NCBI RefSeq assembly: GCF_029407905.1
Contig: NC_073630.1
Coordinates: forward strand, 46,339,001 to 46,403,000
Direction: 5' to 3'
Source of the DNA: Bubalus kerabau
Taxonomy: Eukaryota; Chordata; Mammalia; Artiodactyla; Bovidae
DNA length: 64,000 nucleotides
Part shown: piece after piece, positions 22,479 through 32,468 of the stretch
Position numbering within the stretch: position 1 is the stretch's first letter
Layout of the letters: every line of letters starts with the position of its first letter
The notes under the pieces: model-generated
Told to the model about the DNA's origin: nothing
What the model saw: the letters and a program-made list of their open reading frames with translations, nothing else
Databases searched by the model: none
Translations under genes and position numbers: made by a program

Positions 22479-23892
22479 TGAGGTGTAGAGATGAATTAAT
22501 ATATAGAAAATATGAATTGAAAAGCCATTGAAAGTAGCCAGAGCACAGTCTTGGATGAGTTTATGCTGGCTTACAGTTTTAGTTTCCCTCAGTGCCAGCT
22601 CTCTGATTGTCTCCAAATCCTTAAACTCAAGGAAACCTCAGATTCTTCATGTCTAAAAGGGGTAGAACCAGAAGGTAGAGAGGATGTGCTGGGGCTCAGG
22701 ACACGTTCTCACTCTCCCAAAACATGGCAGCTTGGAAATTGAAGCAGTTTGAGAAATTCGCAGAAATAAGAGGGTCTCTCTGATCATCTGTCCCTGAAAC
22801 AGCTCATAAATGCTTCATGTGAGAGGTGCTCTCCCCATACGTGGAGGAAGGGAACACCCTTATCTCAGAAGACAGAGGGACACTGAGAAGAATCTGAATA
22901 AGCAGACCTTGCTAAGTTTCCCTCAACTTAGCACATACCCATTGACCTATTTTATTCCTTCACAACTGTCTACTCTTCAATTGATTCATCATAAAAAAGA
23001 CCATTTCATCTGGTCTTCATTTCCTTATGGTGGCTCCCATGTCATGTCAGAGTTAAATCAGATAAATTTGTATGCTTTTCTCCTGTTAATCTGTCTTTGT
23101 CAGTTTAATTTTCAGACCCAGCCAGGGAACCTTAGAGGGTCAAGGAAGATTTTTTCCCTTCCCTACACATGTAAAGTGCTTAGCAGAGTGCCTACCCCCT
23201 GTAAGGTCTTAATACATGATAGCTATTATTATCATCATGATGCTTTCTCCAGTACACCATTCCTGTCCTCCCAAATGGGGCTCAGATTAGCATAGTGACA
23301 ATCAGAAGCTGAAGTCAGCCTCGATGAACGCAGCGCTCTGATGGATGAAAAGAATGGGAGAGGTTTTCTTTCAAAGACTGAGAAAAGTGTCTTTCACTAG
23401 AGGAAGAATTCTGTGCATAAGTGGCTGAATGCAAAGAGACTTAATTGAAAGATAAAAGAGTAATTGCGGTAGAATAGCAGAGGCAAAGGCAGTTAAGACA
23501 AAAAACACATGTGTTAAACAGGACTACAGTGAATGAAGAGGGTGTCAGGAGTCTTTGTAGCTGAAGACATTATGATCATCAGAAAATAAGCAACACAAGT
23601 CCAGGGTTGGAACCCAGAAGGTCAAGTCCTAGAGCCAGGGTTAAATTTCCTCTCACTCTTTCTTCCTAGAAGAATTTATCACTTTCCTGAATTACTAAGT
23701 CAGAAATTAACTTATAATCATGTTCTGTTATACATTATATTTGTGTAGCCTGAAAGTACATCTCTCGGGCACACTCGTAAAAGTGACTTCTTTCTTCCCC
23801 TCACTGTCCCTTTACACTTGCAATAGTGGGGGTGTTCTTCCTTTCTCTTTAGAAGAAAGCACAGGTGGGTTCTGTTTGTCTGTTGGTCTTAA
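22479..23892. other. Mostly unassigned
   Basis: It carries a MIR tail at 23165-23240. The stretch at about 23060-23160 looks like repeated mammalian sequence, but I cannot name a family. No supported exon. Confidence 0.35.
23165..23240 (+). mobile_element. MIR 3' fragment
   Basis: ACATGTAAAGTGCTTAGCAG followed by AGTGCCTACCCCCTGTAAGG and a TACATGATAGCTATTATTATC tail matches the MIR 3' part. Confidence 0.65.
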
Positions 23893-24003
23893 GGTTTTTT
23901 TTTTGACCATGCCACACAACATTTGGGGTCTCAGCTCCCTGACCAGGGGCTTCCCCTGCAGTGGAAGCATAGAGTCTTAAGCACTGGACCACCAGGGAAG
24001 TCC
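23893..24003 (-). mobile_element. CHR-type SINE, truncated
   Basis: T-run, GGGGTCTCAGCTCCCTGACCAGGGGC, CCTGCAGTGGAAG and CTTAAGCACTGGACCACCAGGGAAGTCC, the reverse complement of a CHR head. Confidence 0.85.
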
Positions 24004-24014
24004 TTTAAATCTTG

Positions 24015-24225
24015 TGTAGCAGAAATTTTCATTTTTTAAAAATTGAAATATAGTTAATTTGCAAAGTTGTATTAGTTTCTGGTACACAGCAAACTGATTT
24101 GGTTCTACATGTGCATACAGGCATTCCCTTTCATATTCTTTTCCATTAGCATTTATTACAGGATATTGAATGCAGTTTCCTGTGCTCTACAGTAGGCCCT
24201 TGCTGTTTATCTATTGTACTGGACA
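24015..24225 (-). mobile_element. L1 3' UTR fragment (cetartiodactyl type)
   Basis: The plus strand shows AAATTGAAATATAGTTAATTTGC, GTTGTATTAGTTTCTGGTACAC, CCTTTCATATTCTTTTCCATTA, then ACAGGATATTGAATGCAG and a CTACAGTAGGCCCTTGCTG block. This is the antisense L1 3' UTR seen widely in cetartiodactyls. Confidence 0.75.
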
Positions 24226-24690
24226 TTTTCTAGGTGTCCATTAAGATCTACTCTTCACCTTTCCCTGTTCTTGGCTCTGGGAACCAACCTATATGTAAAG
24301 TGCTGTCCTTTGGCTTCATTTTGGATTTGATCAACAAGAAGCATTAGCAGGAGATGGTAGAGTCCGTGTGGGAGGAAGGAGAAGACAAAATATTTATTCT
24401 TCCTCTTCCCCCCTCTGCTGGGTTGCATTGAGTTGGCTCTACCAAAGGCCTCCTCTCTTGCCAGCGGCCTTCAGCAAATCACTACTCTCTACAGGCTTTG
24501 GAGCCCCGTTCTGCCCCCAGGTCCTTCCGGGGTGCTGACAATAGGGAGGGAGCCTGGAGGAACTGCTCCCTCCATGTCGCTTTCCCCAAACTCTGCTCAC
24601 ATACAGTAAACAGCCCTTGTGGGAAACTCTCCTCTGTTACCTAGTTTGAGTACCATCTGTTTCTTGCTAGGACCTTGGCTAATTTCTGTG
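24226..24690. repeat. Possible ancient interspersed repeat
   Basis: AGGGAGGGAGCCTGGAGGAACTG..., AAACAGCCCTTGTGGGAAACTC and CCTAGTTTGAGTACCATCTGTTTCTTGCTAGGACC resemble a familiar old eutherian repeat with a CATCTGTTTCCTGCCGGGACC end. I cannot name the family with confidence. Confidence 0.35.
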
Positions 24691-25321
24691 CCCACTTCAT
24701 TTGCAATACATAGTCTCATTTTGGTATTTAGCATAATTAATCTATGAAATAGTTAAAACTCCAAATGGGATTTAAGGTTAAGTCTCTCTTAGCTCTATTG
24801 GAAAAGAGGATGTGGTCATCTGCTTTTTTTGCCTGCTTCTCTTCTCAATCAATCAAACAATTGATTTCCGATTGTTTACCAAAGCTTCTGACCAGGTTGA
24901 GCCCGGTTGACCTGGTTCAAGGCAAGGCAATGAAAAGGAAAGTTCTGAAGCTGGTTTTGCAACATCTGATGTTGGCAGATATTTAGAGCTGAGTCTTTTT
25001 TCATGGATGCGTCTGTGGCTTCCAGAGACCCCATGCCAGGCAGTATCTGAGCACCCCAGATGCATGTGAAGCTGTCTCCCCAGCCCATCACTTTCTCTAT
25101 TCAGCCTCAGCTCCCATCTGTTGAGGAAAAGTCTGTTTGAAAGCACTTAGCTACATTAAAGATGTTTGTTTTCAGGTTTTTCCCTTTTCTTAAGATAATT
25201 TTAATAACACATTTTTCCCTCAAAAATCATTCTGCTTTAGTTTCTGTTTATGCCAAGATTTAGTTAGAATTTTAAATAAAGTCCAAGTGGATAGATTGGC
25301 TTATTCTTTGGTTGTTAAAAA
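24691..25321. other. No recognised feature
   Basis: No repeat or exon was recognised. Confidence 0.45.
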
Positions 25322-25391
25322 CCTTCCTCCCTTCCTCCCTCTCTCCTTCCCTCCCTCCCTCCCTTCCGTCCTTTCCTTTTTTTTTTTTTTT
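25322..25391 (+). repeat. Pyrimidine tract (CCTT/CCCT)n then T15
   Basis: About 55 bases of mixed CCTT and CCCT units end in a T run, giving a polypurine/polypyrimidine tract. Confidence 0.9.
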
Positions 25392-25416
25392 AATTGTCAG
25401 AGAATGTAGCCTTCAT

Positions 25417-25520
25417 GAATTCTATTATTTGTGAGTACTTCAAGCGTATTTGAAAATATTTTCTATTGTTGAATATCAGTCTTTGAAATACCCTTGAAGT
25501 ACTCACAAATAGTAGAATTC
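25417..25520. repeat. Inverted repeat (foldback) abutting a SINE
   Basis: The arm at 25417-25451 (GAATTCTATTATTTGTGAG..., ending CAAGCGTATTT) is repeated as its reverse complement at 25486-25520 with two mismatches. The spacer is about 34 bases. The second arm ends exactly where the Bov-tA at 25521 begins. Confidence 0.85.
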
Positions 25521-25733
25521 AGTGGCTCAGAGGGGTAAAGCATCTGCCTGCAGTGGGGAGACCTGGGTTCAATCCCCGGGTTGGGAAGATCCCCTGGAGA
25601 AGGAAATGGCAACCTACTCCAGTATTCTTGCCTGGAAAATTCCATGGACTGAGAAGCCCTGTAGGCTATAGTCTATGGGGTCGCAAAGAGTCGGGACACG
25701 ACTGAGTGACTTTACTTACTTACTTTATACGTA
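25521..25733 (+). mobile_element. Bov-tA SINE, 5'-trimmed
   Basis: Starts inside the tRNA-like head (AGTGGCTCAGAGGGGTAAAG) and ends in GTCGGGACACGACTGAGTGAC with an (ACTT)n tail. No direct TSD is visible. Instead its left edge touches the inverted repeat at 25417-25520. Confidence 0.9.
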
Positions 25734-26154
25734 TAATATGTGCCTATATGTGTAAGGTCATATACAGACTTCTATCCATAAGAGAGTAAGCTTATAAACT
25801 ATGTTAACCAAATTCTAGCTTTGTCAATTTCTGAGGGAGTTTCTCACTCTCTTAATTAAGTTTTCAGCATATCCTTGCATTTGTAATAGATTTTTTTCTT
25901 GTATATTTAAAAAAAATCTACATTAGATACACATAGGTTCATAACTGCTATACAGTTTTGGTGGGTTACATAAGTTTTATTAACATGAGCTTATTATTCT
26001 TAGTCTTATTTTATTTTTAAATTTGCATTCATTTTTATTATATTAATATTACTATATATGTTTTATTTTTATCAATACTTCCATGTAAAATGCTTTTCCT
26101 CTTAATATTTACCTTTGTTGAAACAAGACTATTTAATGGATGTATAATTTTTAC
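25734..26154. other. No recognised feature
   Basis: Very AT-rich sequence without an identified element. Confidence 0.45.
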
Positions 26155-26785
26155 AAATCCCAGTTATTGAAAATTCTAAAAGATGATGCTGTTAAAGTGC
26201 TGCACTCAATATATCAGCAAATTTGGAAAACTCAGCAGGGGCCACAGGACTGGAAAAGTCAGTTTTTCTTCCAGTCCCAAAGAAGGGCAAGATTTATTGG
26301 ATCATGGAAAAAGCAAATGTGTTCCAGAAAAACATCTACTTCTGCTGCATTGACTACACTAAAGGCCTTCATTTTGTGGATCACAACAAACGGGAAAATT
26401 CTTGAAGAGATGGGACTACCAGACCATCTTACCTGTCTGCTAAGAAACAGCTGTGTGGGTCTAGAAGCAACAGTTAGAACTGGATATGGAACAATGGACT
26501 GGTTCAAAATCAGGAAAGGAGTATGACAAGGCTATATATTGTCACCCTGCTCTTTAACTGATATGCAGACGGCATCATGTGAAGTGCCAGGCTGGATGAA
26601 TCACAAGCTGGAGTGAAGATTTCTGGGAGAAATATCAAGCACCTCAGATATGCAGATGATACCACTCTAAGGGTAGAAAGTGAAGAGAAGCTAAAGAGAC
26701 TCTTGATGAAAGTGAAAGAAGACAGTGAAAAAGCTGGCTTGAAACTCAACAATCAGAAAACTAACATCATGGGATCCAGTACCAT
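26155..26785 (+). mobile_element. Older BovB copy, left part
   Basis: Sense BovB from the segment coding KDDAVKVLHSIYQQIWKTQQ through the reverse transcriptase region, ending in the block before the SFGSKIT-type domain. About 200 bp are missing internally near 26290, where the AAAGAAGGGCAAG block jumps straight to TGGATCATGGAAAAAGC. It is more diverged than the copy inserted into it. The element resumes at 29511. Confidence 0.85.
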
Positions 26786-27511
26786 TTAGTTCAGTTCAGT
26801 CAGTCAGTCGTGTCTGACTCTTTGTGACCCAATGAATCGCAGCACGCCAGGCCTCCCTGTCCATCACCAACTCCCGGAGTTCACTCAGACTCACGTCCAT
26901 CAAGTCAGTGATGCCATCCAGCCATCTCATCCCCTGTCGTCCCCTTCTCCTCTTGCCCCCAATCCCTCCCAGCATCAGAGTCTTTTCCAATGAGTCAACT
27001 CTTCGCATGAGGTGGCCAAAGTACTGGAGTTTCAGCTTTAGCATCATTCCTTCCAAAGAAATCCCAGGGCCGATCTTCAGAATGGACTGGTTGGATCTCC
27101 TTGCAGTCCAAGGGAATCTCAAGATTGAACACCACAGTTCAAAAGCATCAATTCTTTGGCGCTTAGCCTTCTTCACAGTCCAACTCTCACATCCATACAT
27201 GACCACAGGAAAAACCATAGCCTTGACTAGACGAACCTTTGTTGGCAAAGTAATGTCTCTGCTTTTGAATATGCTATCTAGGTTGGTCATAACTTTCCTT
27301 CCAAGGAGTAAGCATCTTTTATTTTCATGGCTGCAGTCACCATCTGCAGTGATTTTGGAGCCCAAAAAAATGAAGTCTGACACTGTTTCCACTGTTTCCC
27401 CATCTATTTCCCATGAAGTGGTGGGACCGGATGCCATGATCTTCGTTTTCTGAATGTTGAGATTTAAGCCAACTTCTTCACTCTCCACTTTCACTTTCAT
27501 CAAGAGGCTTT

Positions 27512-28183
27512 TTAGTTCCTCTTCACTTTCTGCCATAAGGGTGGTGTCATCTGCATATCTGAGGTTATTGATATTTCTCCCGGCAATCTTGATTCCAGCT
27601 TGTGCTTCTTCCAGCCAGTGTTTCTCATGATGTACTCTGCATATAAGTTAAATAAGCAGGGTGACAGTATACAGCCTTGACATACTCCTTTTCCTATTTG
27701 GAACCAGTCTGTTGTTCCATGTCCAGTTCTAACTGTTGCTTCCTGACCTGCATACAGATTTCTCAAGAGGCATGTCAGGTGGTCTGGTATTCCCATCTCT
27801 TTCAGAATTTCCCACAGTTTCTTGTGATCCACACAGTCAAAGGCTTTGGCATAGTCAATAAAGCAGAAATAGATGTTTTTCTGGAACTCTCTTGCCTTTT
27901 CCATGATCCAGCAGATGTTGGCAATTTGATCTCTGGTTCCTCTGCCTTTTCTAAAACCAGCTTGAACATCAGGAAGTTCATGGTTCACGTATTGCTGAAG
28001 CCTGGCTTGGAGAATTTTGAGCATTACTTTACTAGTGTGTGAGATGAATGCAATTGTGCAGTAGTTTGAGCATTCTTTGGCATTACCTTTCTTTGGGATT
28101 GGAATGAAAACTGACCTTTTCCAGTCCTGTGGCGACTGCTGAGTTTTCCAAATTTGCTGGCATATTGAGGGCAGCACTGTCAC
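27512..28183 (-). pseudogene. BovB ORF, reverse transcriptase part
   Basis: An open frame of 223 codons holds RT fingers and palm: SVFIPIPKKGNAKECSNY, QAGFRKGRGTRDQI, FCFIDYAKAFDCVDH, IGKGVCQGCILSPCLF. A one-base deletion near 27614 throws the frame off just before the YADD box, which continues in the frame at 26796-27536. Non-functional. Confidence 0.85.
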
Positions 28184-28594
28184 AGATCATCTTTCAGGAT
28201 TTGAAATAGCTCAACTGGAATGCCATCACCTCCACTAGCTTTGTTCGTAGTGATGCTTTCTAAGGCCCACTTGACTTCATATTCCAGGATGTCTGGCTCT
28301 AGGTCAGTGATCACACTATTGTGATTATCTGGGATGTGAAGATCTTTTTTGTACAGTTCTTCTGTGTATTCCTGCCACCTCTTCTTGATATCTTCTGCTT
28401 CTGTTAGGTCCATACCATTTCTGTCCTTTATTGAGCCTATCTTTGCATGAAATGTTCCCTTGGTATCTCTAATTTTCTTGAAGACATCTCTAGTCTTTCC
28501 TATTCTGTTGTTTTCCTCTATTTCTTTGCATTGATTGCTGAGGAAGGCTTTCTTATCTCTTCTTTCTATTCTTTGGAGCTCTGCATTCAGTTGC

Positions 28595-29485
28595 TTATAT
28601 CTTTCCTTTTCTCTTTTGCTTTTCGCTTCTCTTCTTTTCACAGCTATTTGTAAGGCCTCCCCAGACAGCCATTTTGCTTTTTTTGCATTTCTTTTCCATG
28701 GGGATGGTCTTGATCCCTGTCTCCTGTACAATGTCATGAACCGCATTCCATAGTTCATCAGGCACTCTATCTATCAGATCTAGGCTCTGAAATCTATTTC
28801 TCACTTCCACTGTATAAGGGATTTGATTTAGGTCATACCTGAATGGTCTAGTGGTTTTCCCTACTTTCTTCAATTTCAGTCTGAATTTGGCAATAAGGAG
28901 TTCATGATCTGAGCCACAGTCAGCTCCTGGTATTGTTTTTGCTGACTGTATAGAGCTTCTCCCTCTTTGGCTGCAAAGAATAAAATCAATCTGATTTTGG
29001 TGTTGACCATCTGGTGATGTCCATGTGTAGAGTCTTCTCTTGTGTTGTTGGAAGAGGGTGTTTGCTATGACCAGTGCATTTTCTTGGCAAAACTCTGTTA
29101 GTCTTTGCCCTGCTTCATTCTGTATTCCAAGGCCAAATTTGCCTGTTACTCCAAGTGTTTCCTGACTTCCTACTTTTGCATTCCAGTCCCCTATAATGAA
29201 AAGGACATCTTTTTTGGGTGTTAGTTCTAAAAGGTCTTGTAGGTCTTCATAGAACCATTCAACTTCAGCTTCTTCAGCATTACTGGTTGGGGCACAGACT
29301 TGGATTACTGTGATATTGAATGGTTTGCCTTGGAAACGAACAGAGATCATTCTGTCGTTTTTGAGATTGCATCCAAGTACTGCATTTCGGACTCTTTTCT
29401 TGACCATGATGGCTACTCCATTTCTTCTGAGGGATTCCTGCCCACAGTAGTAGACATAATGGTCATCTGAGTTAAATTCACCCAT
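28595..29485 (-). pseudogene. BovB ORF, endonuclease part (frame 1 of the broken ORF)
   Basis: An open frame of 296 codons encodes most of an APE-type endonuclease: MISVRFQG, VCAPTSNAEE, FIIGDWNAKVG and GADCGSDHELLIAKF are recognisable. The extreme N-terminus, including the first catalytic residues of the family, is missing because the element is 5'-truncated. The last ~20 residues are out of frame after the A7 slip near 28680. It is a retrotransposon remnant, not a host gene. Confidence 0.85.
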
Positions 29486-29510
29486 TCCAGTCCATTTTAG
29501 TTCGCTGATT

Positions 29511-29765
29511 CCAGTAACAGTACTTCATGGCAAATAGAAGGGGAAAAATTGGAAACAGGGACAGATTTTCTTTTTGTGGGCTCCAAAATCACTGTGGATA
29601 GTGACTACAGCCATGAAATTAAAAGATGCTTGCTTCTTGGAAGGAAACCCCTGACAAACCTAGACAGTATATTCAAAAGCAGGGACATCACTTTGCTGAC
29701 AAAGGCCCATATAGTGACAGCTATGGTGGTTTTTCTAGTAGTCATGACGGATGTGAGGATTGAAC
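29511..29765 (+). mobile_element. Older BovB copy, right part
   Basis: Continues the sense BovB of 26155-26785: ACTTCATGGCAAATAGAAGG, GGGCTCCAAAATCACTGTGG, AAGCAGGGACATCACTTTGC. It ends near 29765 after the GTAGTCATG block without reaching the BovB 3' tail. Confidence 0.85.
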
Positions 29766-29901
29766 AATTGCCAAGACATTTCAACTTTTTTCTGCCATTT
29801 TATTATTTTATAGAGTCTAATGTGATAGTTTCTTTTTACTCTGTACTCCCTCTCTTCTGTCCTTTTTCCCTTCTCAGTATAATTTTCTGCACTATTTTCC
29901 C

Positions 29902-30145
29902 CTTCTGTGTGTGTGTGGGTGTGTGTACATGCTCAATTGCTTAGGCGTCATGACTCTTTGCAATCCCCATGAACTGTAGCCTGCCAGGCTCCTCTGCCCA
30001 TGGAATTTTCCAGGAAAGACTACTAGAGAGAGATGCCATTTCCTACTCCAGTGGATGTTCCTGACCCAGGGATTGAACCTGCATCTCTTGTGTCTCCTGT
30101 ATTAGTAAGCAGGTTCTTTACCACTAATGCCATCTGGGAAGCCCC
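29902..30145 (-). mobile_element. Bov-tA SINE with (AC)n tail
   Basis: Reverse complement of Bov-tA with an interrupted (GT)n block on the left, which is its (AC)n tail. The 7-bp repeat TTTTCCC at 29895-29901 and 30146-30152 is a plausible TSD. It is diverged and carries a small insertion near 30090. Confidence 0.85.
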
Positions 30146-30289
30146 TTTTCCCATCTGCTGCAGTGTATCCCAGCGGAGATGCTGTTAGCAGTTGATCTGG
30201 ACATTCCTTGGCATGTGTGGTTACTCTGTACTTGGAAACCTCTTACTGGTCTTGTCACTAAATATTAGCAGCATCTGAGTCCCTGGGAC

Positions 30290-30571
30290 CGGAGAAGGCA
30301 ATGGCACCCCACTCCAGTACTCTTGCCTGGAAAATCCCATGGACGGAGGAGCCTGGTAGGCTGCAGTCCATGGGGTCGCTAAGAGTCGGGCATGACTGAG
30401 TGACTTCACTTTCACTTTTCATTTTCATGCATTGGAGAAGGAAATGGCAACCCACTCCAGTATTATTGCCTGGAGAATCCCAGGGACAGAGGAGCCTAGT
30501 GGGCTGCCGTCTATGGGGTTGCACAGAGTCGGACACGACTGAAGCAACTTAGCAGCAGCAGCAGCAGCAGC
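30290..30571 (+). mobile_element. BOV-A2 SINE (dimer) with (AGC)n tail
   Basis: Two BovB-derived monomers (GGAGAAGGCAATGGCACCCC and GGAGAAGGAAATGGCAACCC) are joined by a CACTTTCACTTTTCATTTTCATGCATT linker and end in GAAGCAACTTAGC(AGC)n. The perfect 12-bp TSD AGTCCCTGGGAC is at 30278-30289 and 30572-30583. Confidence 0.95.
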
Positions 30572-30782
30572 AGTCCCTGGGACAATCAAAAACACGCGTG
30601 CATGTTTCTGCCTGCTTCCTTCTGTTGTACACCCTCCTACCTTCGAACCAGTGCTGACTAGTTCAGGACCTACGTCTACCGTTTTCCTTCTCTTGTGGTT
30701 ATCTTTATTTCTAACATAACTTTTAGATTTATTTTAGTAAAATATATGCATAGTACAAAAACAATACTGTGAGAGTCATAAT

Positions 30783-31005
30783 GTTCTTGTGCTTAGACCC
30801 TCTGTCATATCTGACTCTTTGTGACCTTATGGACTGTAGCTTGCCAGGCTCCTCTGTCCATGGAATTCTCCAGGCCAGAATACTGGAGTGGGTTGCCATG
30901 CACTCCTCCAGGGGATCTTCCCGACCCAGGGATGGAACCCATGTATCCTGCGACTCCAGCATTGGCAGATGGATTCTTTGCTACTGATCCACCTGGAAAG
31001 TCTGA
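30783..31005 (-). mobile_element. Bov-tA SINE
   Basis: Reverse complement of a full Bov-tA. The 11-bp TSD AGAGT(C/T)ATAAT is at 30772-30782 and 31006-31016 with one mismatch. Confidence 0.92.
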
Positions 31006-32468
31006 AGAGTTATAATACTCAACAACAAAAAGGTGTTTTATATCACTTCTCTTTGCTTCTTGTTTGTTGTTGTTCAGACGCTAAGTTGTGTTTAACTATT
31101 TGCAACCCTGTGAGCTGCATCATGCCAGGCTTCTCTGTCCTTCGCTATCTCCCTGAATTTGCTCAAATGCATGTCCACTGAGTCAGTGATGCTATCCAAC
31201 CACTAGATCCTCTGTTGCCCCCTTCTTTTGGCCTCAATCTTTCCCAACATCAGGGTCTTTTCCAATGAGTCAGCTCTTCACATCAGGTGGCCAAAGTATT
31301 GGAACTTCAGCTTCAGCATCAGTCCTTCCAATGAATTTCAGGATTGATTTCCTTTAGAATTGACTGCTTTGATCTCCTTGCTGTCCAAGGAACTCTCAAG
31401 AGTCTTCTCCAACACCACATTTCGAGAGCATCAGTTCTTTGGTGTTCAGCCTTCTTTATGGTCCAACTCTAACATCCATACATGACTATTGGAAAAACTG
31501 AAGCTTTGACTAGACAGACCTTTGTTGGCAAAGTGATGTCTTTGCTTTTTAATATGTTATCTAGGTTTGTCATAGCTTTTCTTCCAAGGAGAAAATGTCT
31601 TTTAATTTAGTGGCTGCAGTCATGGTCTGCATTGAATTTGGAGCCCAACAAAATGAAATCTGACACTGTTTCCACATTTTCCCCATCTACTTGCCATGAA
31701 GTGATAGGACCAGATGTCATGATCTTAGTTTTTTGAATCTTGAGTTCTAAGTTGGCTTTTTCACTCTCCTCTTTCACATTCATCAAGAGGTTCTTTAGTT
31801 CCTCTTCACTTTCAGCCATTAAAGTGGTATCATTTGCATATCTGAGATTGTTGATATTTCACCCAGCAATCTTAATTCTAGTTTGTGCTTCATCTAGCCC
31901 AACATTTCACATTATCTACTCTGCATGTAAGTCAGCAGGGTGACAATAAACAGCCTTGACATACACCTTTCCAAATTTTGAACCAGTCTGTTGTTCTGTG
32001 TCCAGTTCTAACTGTTGCTTCTTGTGCTGCATACAGGTTTCTTAGGAGGCAGGTAATGTGGTCTTGTATTCCCATCTCTTTAAGAATATTTCACAGTTTG
32101 TTGTGATCCACACAGTCAAAGGCTTCTGTGTAGTCAATGAAGCAGAAGTAGAGTTTTTTTGGAATTTCCTTGCTTTTCCTATGATCCAACGTATGTTGAC
32201 AATTTGATCTCTGATTCCTCTGTCTTTTCTAAATCCAGCTTGTACATCTGAAAGTTCTCAGTTCACATATTCCTGAAGCCTGGCTTGAAGGATTTTGAGC
32301 ATAATCTTGCTGGCATGTGAAATGAGTACAATCGTATAGTAATTTGAACATTCCTTGGTATTACCTTTGAGATTGGAATGAAAACTGACCTTTTCCAGTC
32401 CTATGGCCACTGCTGAGTTTTCCAAATTTGATGGCATAATGAATGCAGCACTTTAACAGCATCATCTT

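Larger units (their letters stand above)
26786..29510 (-). mobile_element. BovB LINE, 2.7 kb, 5'-truncated, nested in an older BovB
   Basis: Antisense BovB with its tail at 26786 and its truncated 5' end at 29510. Reading on the minus strand, the order is AP-type endonuclease (GDWNAKVG near 29190, SDHELL near 28905), linker, reverse transcriptase motif A (DYAKAFDCVDH near 27840), motif B (QGCILSPCLFNLY) and the YADD box near 27550, then the C-terminal region. The ORF is broken by an extra base in an A7 run near 28680, a frameshift near 28185 and a lost G near 27614, so it is not autonomous. CCAGTACCAT (26776-26785) and CCAGTAACAG (29511-29520) are probable diverged TSD copies. Confidence 0.92.

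Noticed and set aside
22810..23295. 161-codon open frame on the + strand
   Set aside because: It has no recognisable domain, has odd composition, and runs over a MIR tail. It is consistent with chance and there is no splice or promoter context.
26796..28183. Reverse transcriptase as a domesticated gene or retron-like system
   Set aside because: The sequence is plain BovB with an endonuclease upstream, a BovB tail and several frameshifts. It is an inactive retrotransposon copy.
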